Origin: Actinomyces timonensis DSM 23838
Lineage (GTDB): Bacteria; Actinomycetota; Actinomycetes; Actinomycetales; Actinomycetaceae
Direction: 5' to 3'
Length of the DNA: 64,000 nucleotides
NCBI RefSeq assembly: GCF_000295095.1
Contig: NZ_JH806634.1
Span: 121,285 to 185,284, forward strand
Shown one piece after another: positions 61,062-64,000 of the stretch; the first letter of the stretch is position 1, and every line of letters starts with the position of its first letter. The notes under the pieces are model-generated. The model was given only the letters and a program-made list of their open reading frames with translations. It was not told the origin of the DNA and searched no databases. A program made the position numbers and the translations under genes.

Positions 61062-62393
61062 ATGAGGATCGCCCCCACGAGCCGCAGCGCCCCGCTGGCG
61101 CAGCAGCCCGCGCGCGGGAGCGATCTGACCGCCGACGCCGTCGTCGTCGGCGCGGGCCCCGCCGGCTCATCGGCCGCCTACCATCTGGCCACCCTCGGCC
61201 TCGACGTGCTCCTCGTGGAGAAGAACGAGCTCGGCCGGGACAAGGTCTGCGGCGACGGCCTCACCCCCTCGGCAGTGCGCGAGCTCGCCTCCATGGCCGT
61301 GGACACCACCGGCTGGCAGCGCAACGTCGGCCTGCGCGTCATCGGCGGCGGGCACCGCCTCACCTTCCCCTGGCCCGAGCAGGCCTCCTTCCCCTCCTAC
61401 GGGATGGCCCGCCCCCGCGCCCAGCTCGACGCCGACCTCGCCGTCCACGCCCAGCGCGCCGGCGCCCGGCTGCTGACCGGCGTGACCGTCACCGGTCCGG
61501 CCCTGACCCCCTCGGGGCGCGTCGTCGGGGTCGACGCCAAGCCCACCGCCCGCGTCGAGGCCCCCGGCATCGAGGCCCCCTCGCGCCTGAGCGCCCCCCT
61601 CGTCATCGACGCCGGCGGCGTCTCCGCCCGCCTGGCCACGGCCGTGGGACGGGCCAAGAACGAGCGCAAGCCCCTGGGCGTGGCCGTGCGCGCCTACTTC
61701 CGCTCCCCGCGCTCCGACGACGAGTGGATGGAGTCCCAGCTGGAGCTGTGGGACGGCAAGCCCGGCGAGTCCGACCTCCTGCCCGGTTACGGCTGGATCT
61801 GGCCCGTGGGCGACGGCGTCGTCAACGTCGGCCTCGGCTCCGTCTCCTCTCGCGCGGCCACCACGCGCATCGACTACCGCGCCGCCTTCGCCCGCTGGAC
61901 GGCCAACTGCCCGGCCGAGTGGGGCTTCACCCGGGACAACCAGGTCGGGCGTCTCGCCTCCGCCGCGCTGCCCATGGCCTTCAACCGCAAGCCCCACTAC
62001 GCTGACGGGCTCATGCTCCTGGGCGACGCCGGCGGCATGGTCTCCCCCTTCAACGGCGAGGGCATCGCCCAGGCCCTCATGTCCGGGCGCCTGGCCGCCC
62101 AGGCCGCCGCCCAGGCGGCCGTGCGCTCCACCCGGGCCGGCCGCGAGCAGGCCCTCGCGCAGTACCCGGCGGCCCTGAGCGCGGAGATGGGCGGCTACTA
62201 CACGCTCGGGCGCCTCTTCGTCGCCCTTATCGAGCACCCCGAGGTCATGCGGATCTGCACCCGCTACGGGCTGCCCCGCAAGAACCTCATGAAACTCGTC
62301 ACCAAGCTCCTGTCCGACGGCTGGGAGCGCCGCGGCGGCGACGCCATCGACCACTTCATCCAGCTCCTCACAAGGATGGTGCCAGCAGCATGA
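61062..62393 (+). CDS. menJ: Menaquinone reductase MenJ / geranylgeranyl reductase family
   Basis: Encodes 443 residues. FAD-binding motifs are VVVGAGPAGSSAAYHLA, the DKVCGDGLTPSAVREL loop, SYGMARPRAQLD and GLMLLGDAGGMVSPFNGEGIAQAL. Mycobacterial MenJ reduces one isoprene unit of menaquinone; the position here, directly before nuoA, agrees with that role. ATG 61062 has GAAGGAG before it. It overlaps nuoA by ATGA. Other members reduce geranylgeranyl groups, so the substrate is inferred. Confidence 0.87.
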   Translation: MRIAPTSRSAPLAQQPARGSDLTADAVVVGAGPAGSSAAYHLATLGLDVLLVEKNELGRDKVCGDGLTPSAVRELASMAVDTTGWQRNVGLRVIGGGHRLTFPWPEQASFPSYGMARPRAQLDADLAVHAQRAGARLLTGVTVTGPALTPSGRVVGVDAKPTARVEAPGIEAPSRLSAPLVIDAGGVSARLATAVGRAKNERKPLGVAVRAYFRSPRSDDEWMESQLELWDGKPGESDLLPGYGWIWPVGDGVVNVGLGSVSSRAATTRIDYRAAFARWTANCPAEWGFTRDNQVGRLASAALPMAFNRKPHYADGLMLLGDAGGMVSPFNGEGIAQALMSGRLAAQAAAQAAVRSTRAGREQALAQYPAALSAEMGGYYTLGRLFVALIEHPEVMRICTRYGLPRKNLMKLVTKLLSDGWERRGGDAIDHFIQLLTRMVPAA

Positions 62394-62749
62394 ATCCGTA
62401 CGTCTCACTGCTCATCATGGCCGGGGTGGCGCTCGTCGTCGCGCTGGGCGGGCTCGCCCTGTCCGCGATCATCAGCCCGAACAAGACCAACAAGGTCAAG
62501 GTCGCCAACTACGAGTGCGGGATCGACCCCACCCCCGTCAACACCGAGACCGGGCGCTTCCCCGTCTCCTTCTACCTCGTGGGCATGACCTTCATCATCT
62601 TCGACGTCGAGGTCGTCTTCCTCTACCCCTGGGCCACCGCCTTCGCCCGGCTCGGGTTCTTCGGGCTGTCCGCCGCCCTCGTCTTCATCGCCCTCATCAC
62701 GGTGCCCTACATCCTGGAGTGGCGCCGCGGCGGTCTGGACTGGGACTGA
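62390..62749 (+). CDS. nuoA: NADH-quinone oxidoreductase subunit A
   Basis: Encodes 119 residues: three membrane helices, with the signature [14 protein letters not shown] and [16 protein letters not shown]. NuoA is part of the membrane arm of complex I near the quinone site. It overlaps menJ by ATGA and precedes nuoB by 31 nt, so the operon likely includes all. Confidence 0.97.
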   Translation: MNPYVSLLIMAGVALVVALGGLALSAIISPNKTNKVKVANYECGIDPTPVNTETGRFPVSFYLVGMTFIIFDVEVVFLYPWATAFARLGFFGLSAALVFIALITVPYILEWRRGGLDWD

Positions 62750-62780
62750 GCGGGACACGACGGAAGAGAGGCACGCAGCG

Positions 62781-63401
62781 ATGAACATGAACCGCTACCG
62801 CGACAAGATGAGGTCCATCCCCTCCAAGCGGGATGACCTGACCGCCCAGGCCATCGAGTCCGTCGAGGGTCCCGGCTTCCTGCTCACCAGTGTCGAGAAG
62901 CTCGCCGACCTGGGGCAGGCCCGCTCCCTGTGGCCCGTCACCATGGGCCTTGCCTGCTGCGCCATCGAGATGATGGCCACCGGCACCCCCCGCTTCGACA
63001 TGGCCCGCTTCGGCTGGGAGGTCTTCCGCGCCTCGCCCCGCCATGCGGACGTCATGATCGTCTCGGGCCGCCTCTCCCACAAGATGGCCCCCATCATCCG
63101 CAACGTCTACGACTCGATGCCCGAGCCCAAGTGGGTCATCTCCATGGGCGCCTGCGCCTCCTCCGGCGGCATCTTCAACAACTACGCCATCGTCCAGGGC
63201 TGCGACCACGTGGTTCCGGTGGACATCTACCTGCCCGGCTGCCCGCCCCGCCCCGAGATGCTCATCAACGCCATGCTCGAGCTCACCCGCCAGATCGAGT
63301 CCAAGCCCATGCTCAAGCACCGCGAGGAGATCGCGCGCGCCGTCGAGGCCGCCGCCCTCGCCGCCACACCCGTGTCCGAGATGAAGGGCCAGCTCGCATG
63401 A
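62781..63401 (+). CDS. nuoB: NADH-quinone oxidoreductase subunit B
   Basis: Encodes 206 residues. Cluster N2 ligands are in [23 protein letters not shown] and [12 protein letters not shown]. NuoB carries the last iron-sulfur cluster before the quinone. The C-terminus is extended by an Ala-rich helix. The stop overlaps the start of nuoC (ATGA). Confidence 0.98.
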   Translation: MNMNRYRDKMRSIPSKRDDLTAQAIESVEGPGFLLTSVEKLADLGQARSLWPVTMGLACCAIEMMATGTPRFDMARFGWEVFRASPRHADVMIVSGRLSHKMAPIIRNVYDSMPEPKWVISMGACASSGGIFNNYAIVQGCDHVVPVDIYLPGCPPRPEMLINAMLELTRQIESKPMLKHREEIARAVEAAALAATPVSEMKGQLA

Positions 63402-64000
63402 GTGACACCACCGCGCCCACCGACGGCGCCCTCTCCGAGGAGCTCCAGGCCCCCGTCCCCGCGGGGCCGGCCGTGCCCGAGATCGCCGGCACCCCCGTGC
63501 GCCCCGAGCTGCGCGTCGAGGTCGTCTCGCGCCACGCCGGGCAGTTCGGCGCCGCCGACTCCGGCGACACCACCGGCTACGGCCTCACCCAGTCCGCCGT
63601 CACCCTGGCCCCCGCCGCCACCCGCCCCTACGGCGGCTGGTTCGACGGCGCCGTCGACGCCCTCATCGAGGACCTGCGTGAGGCCGGCGTCGACCCGGCC
63701 GCTGCCATCGAGAAGGTCGTCATCGAGCACGACGAGCTCACCCTGTTCATCGTCCGCGAGCACCTGCTCGACGTCGTCGCCCCCCTGCGGGACGACCAGG
63801 ACCTGCGCTTCGAGCTGTGCCTGGGCGTCAACGGCGTCCACTACCCCCTCATGGCCGGGCGCGAGCTCCACGCCTGCTTCCAGTTCATGAGCCTCACCCA
63901 CGGCGCGCGGATGATCCGCCTGGAGGTCACCTGCCCCGAGTCCGACCCGCACGTGCCCTCCATCGTCTCCCTCTACCCCGGGGACGACTGGCACGAGCGC
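63398..64000 (+). CDS. nuoC: NADH-quinone oxidoreductase subunit C (partial, cut by window edge)
   Basis: From ATG 63398 an open frame runs to the window end (about 200 codons, no stop). It contains [50 protein letters not shown] and [16 protein letters not shown], which are the NuoC/30-kDa subunit motifs ending with the conserved W-ER. The first about 60 residues form an actinobacterial N-terminal extension. The gene continues past the right edge, followed presumably by nuoD. Confidence 0.93.
   Translation, partial: MSDTTAPTDGALSEELQAPVPAGPAVPEIAGTPVRPELRVEVVSRHAGQFGAADSGDTTGYGLTQSAVTLAPAATRPYGGWFDGAVDALIEDLREAGVDPAAAIEKVVIEHDELTLFIVREHLLDVVAPLRDDQDLRFELCLGVNGVHYPLMAGRELHACFQFMSLTHGARMIRLEVTCPESDPHVPSIVSLYPGDDWHER

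Overview
The window is 64 kb of very G+C-rich DNA with short intergenic gaps and many ATGA/GTGA stop-start overlaps. Gene content points to a high-GC Gram-positive of the Actinomyces type: actinobacterial 7Fe ferredoxin, DapC and DapD, DipZ with a SigK/RskA pair, a menaquinone-only quinone pathway, choline-binding-like cell-wall repeats, VanW and DUF6318 proteins. No rRNA, tRNA, insertion sequence, transposase or CRISPR array was recognised.

Left part (1-22,400). Two toxin-antitoxin modules (higBA, yefM-yoeB) flank a TPR gene. A surface cluster follows: a frameshifted cell-wall-binding glucosaminidase, two LRV-domain four-helix membrane proteins, a secreted metallo-beta-lactamase-fold hydrolase with eight wall-binding repeats, and a third four-helix paralogue. 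Next come housekeeping genes: acetyltransferase, M48 protease, Pr6Pr membrane protein, PTH2, GtrA, M18 aminopeptidase, YchJ, old-yellow enzyme, patatin, NUDIX, lipase-like hydrolase, BioY, luciferase-like oxidoreductase and a small PH-like membrane protein.

Middle (22,400-43,400). typA, a giant VanW-domain protein, fdxA and dapC (separated by a laterally acquired pair of genes), citrate synthase, a decayed mntA-hepT module, dapD, a histidine phosphatase, a DUF6318 lipoprotein plus PKD protein cassette, menE, a protein with internal tandem duplication, and menA.

Right part (43,400-64,000). A redox/envelope-stress module (two Met/Asp-rich lipoproteins, dipZ, a SigK-type ECF sigma factor and its RskA anti-sigma factor), yagU, menB, arcA, a DUF3800 gene with a structured leader, a membrane beta-propeller protein, menC-menD, an HtrA protease, menF, menG, and menJ running into the complex I operon (nuoA-nuoB-nuoC, cut by the window edge). 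Most of the menaquinone pathway is therefore collected next to complex I, interrupted by unrelated genes; menH and menI are not seen.

Two sequence-wide signals stand out. First, a 22-nt tandem repeat family (beginning GAGACCGGGCGAACAGCA) recurs in at least five intergenic sites, and two inverted pairs enclose gene cassettes. Second, at least thirteen genes have a TANNNT box exactly 6 or 7 nt before the start codon, which implies extensive leaderless transcription; one divergent pair has start codons 3 bp apart, each with its own box.
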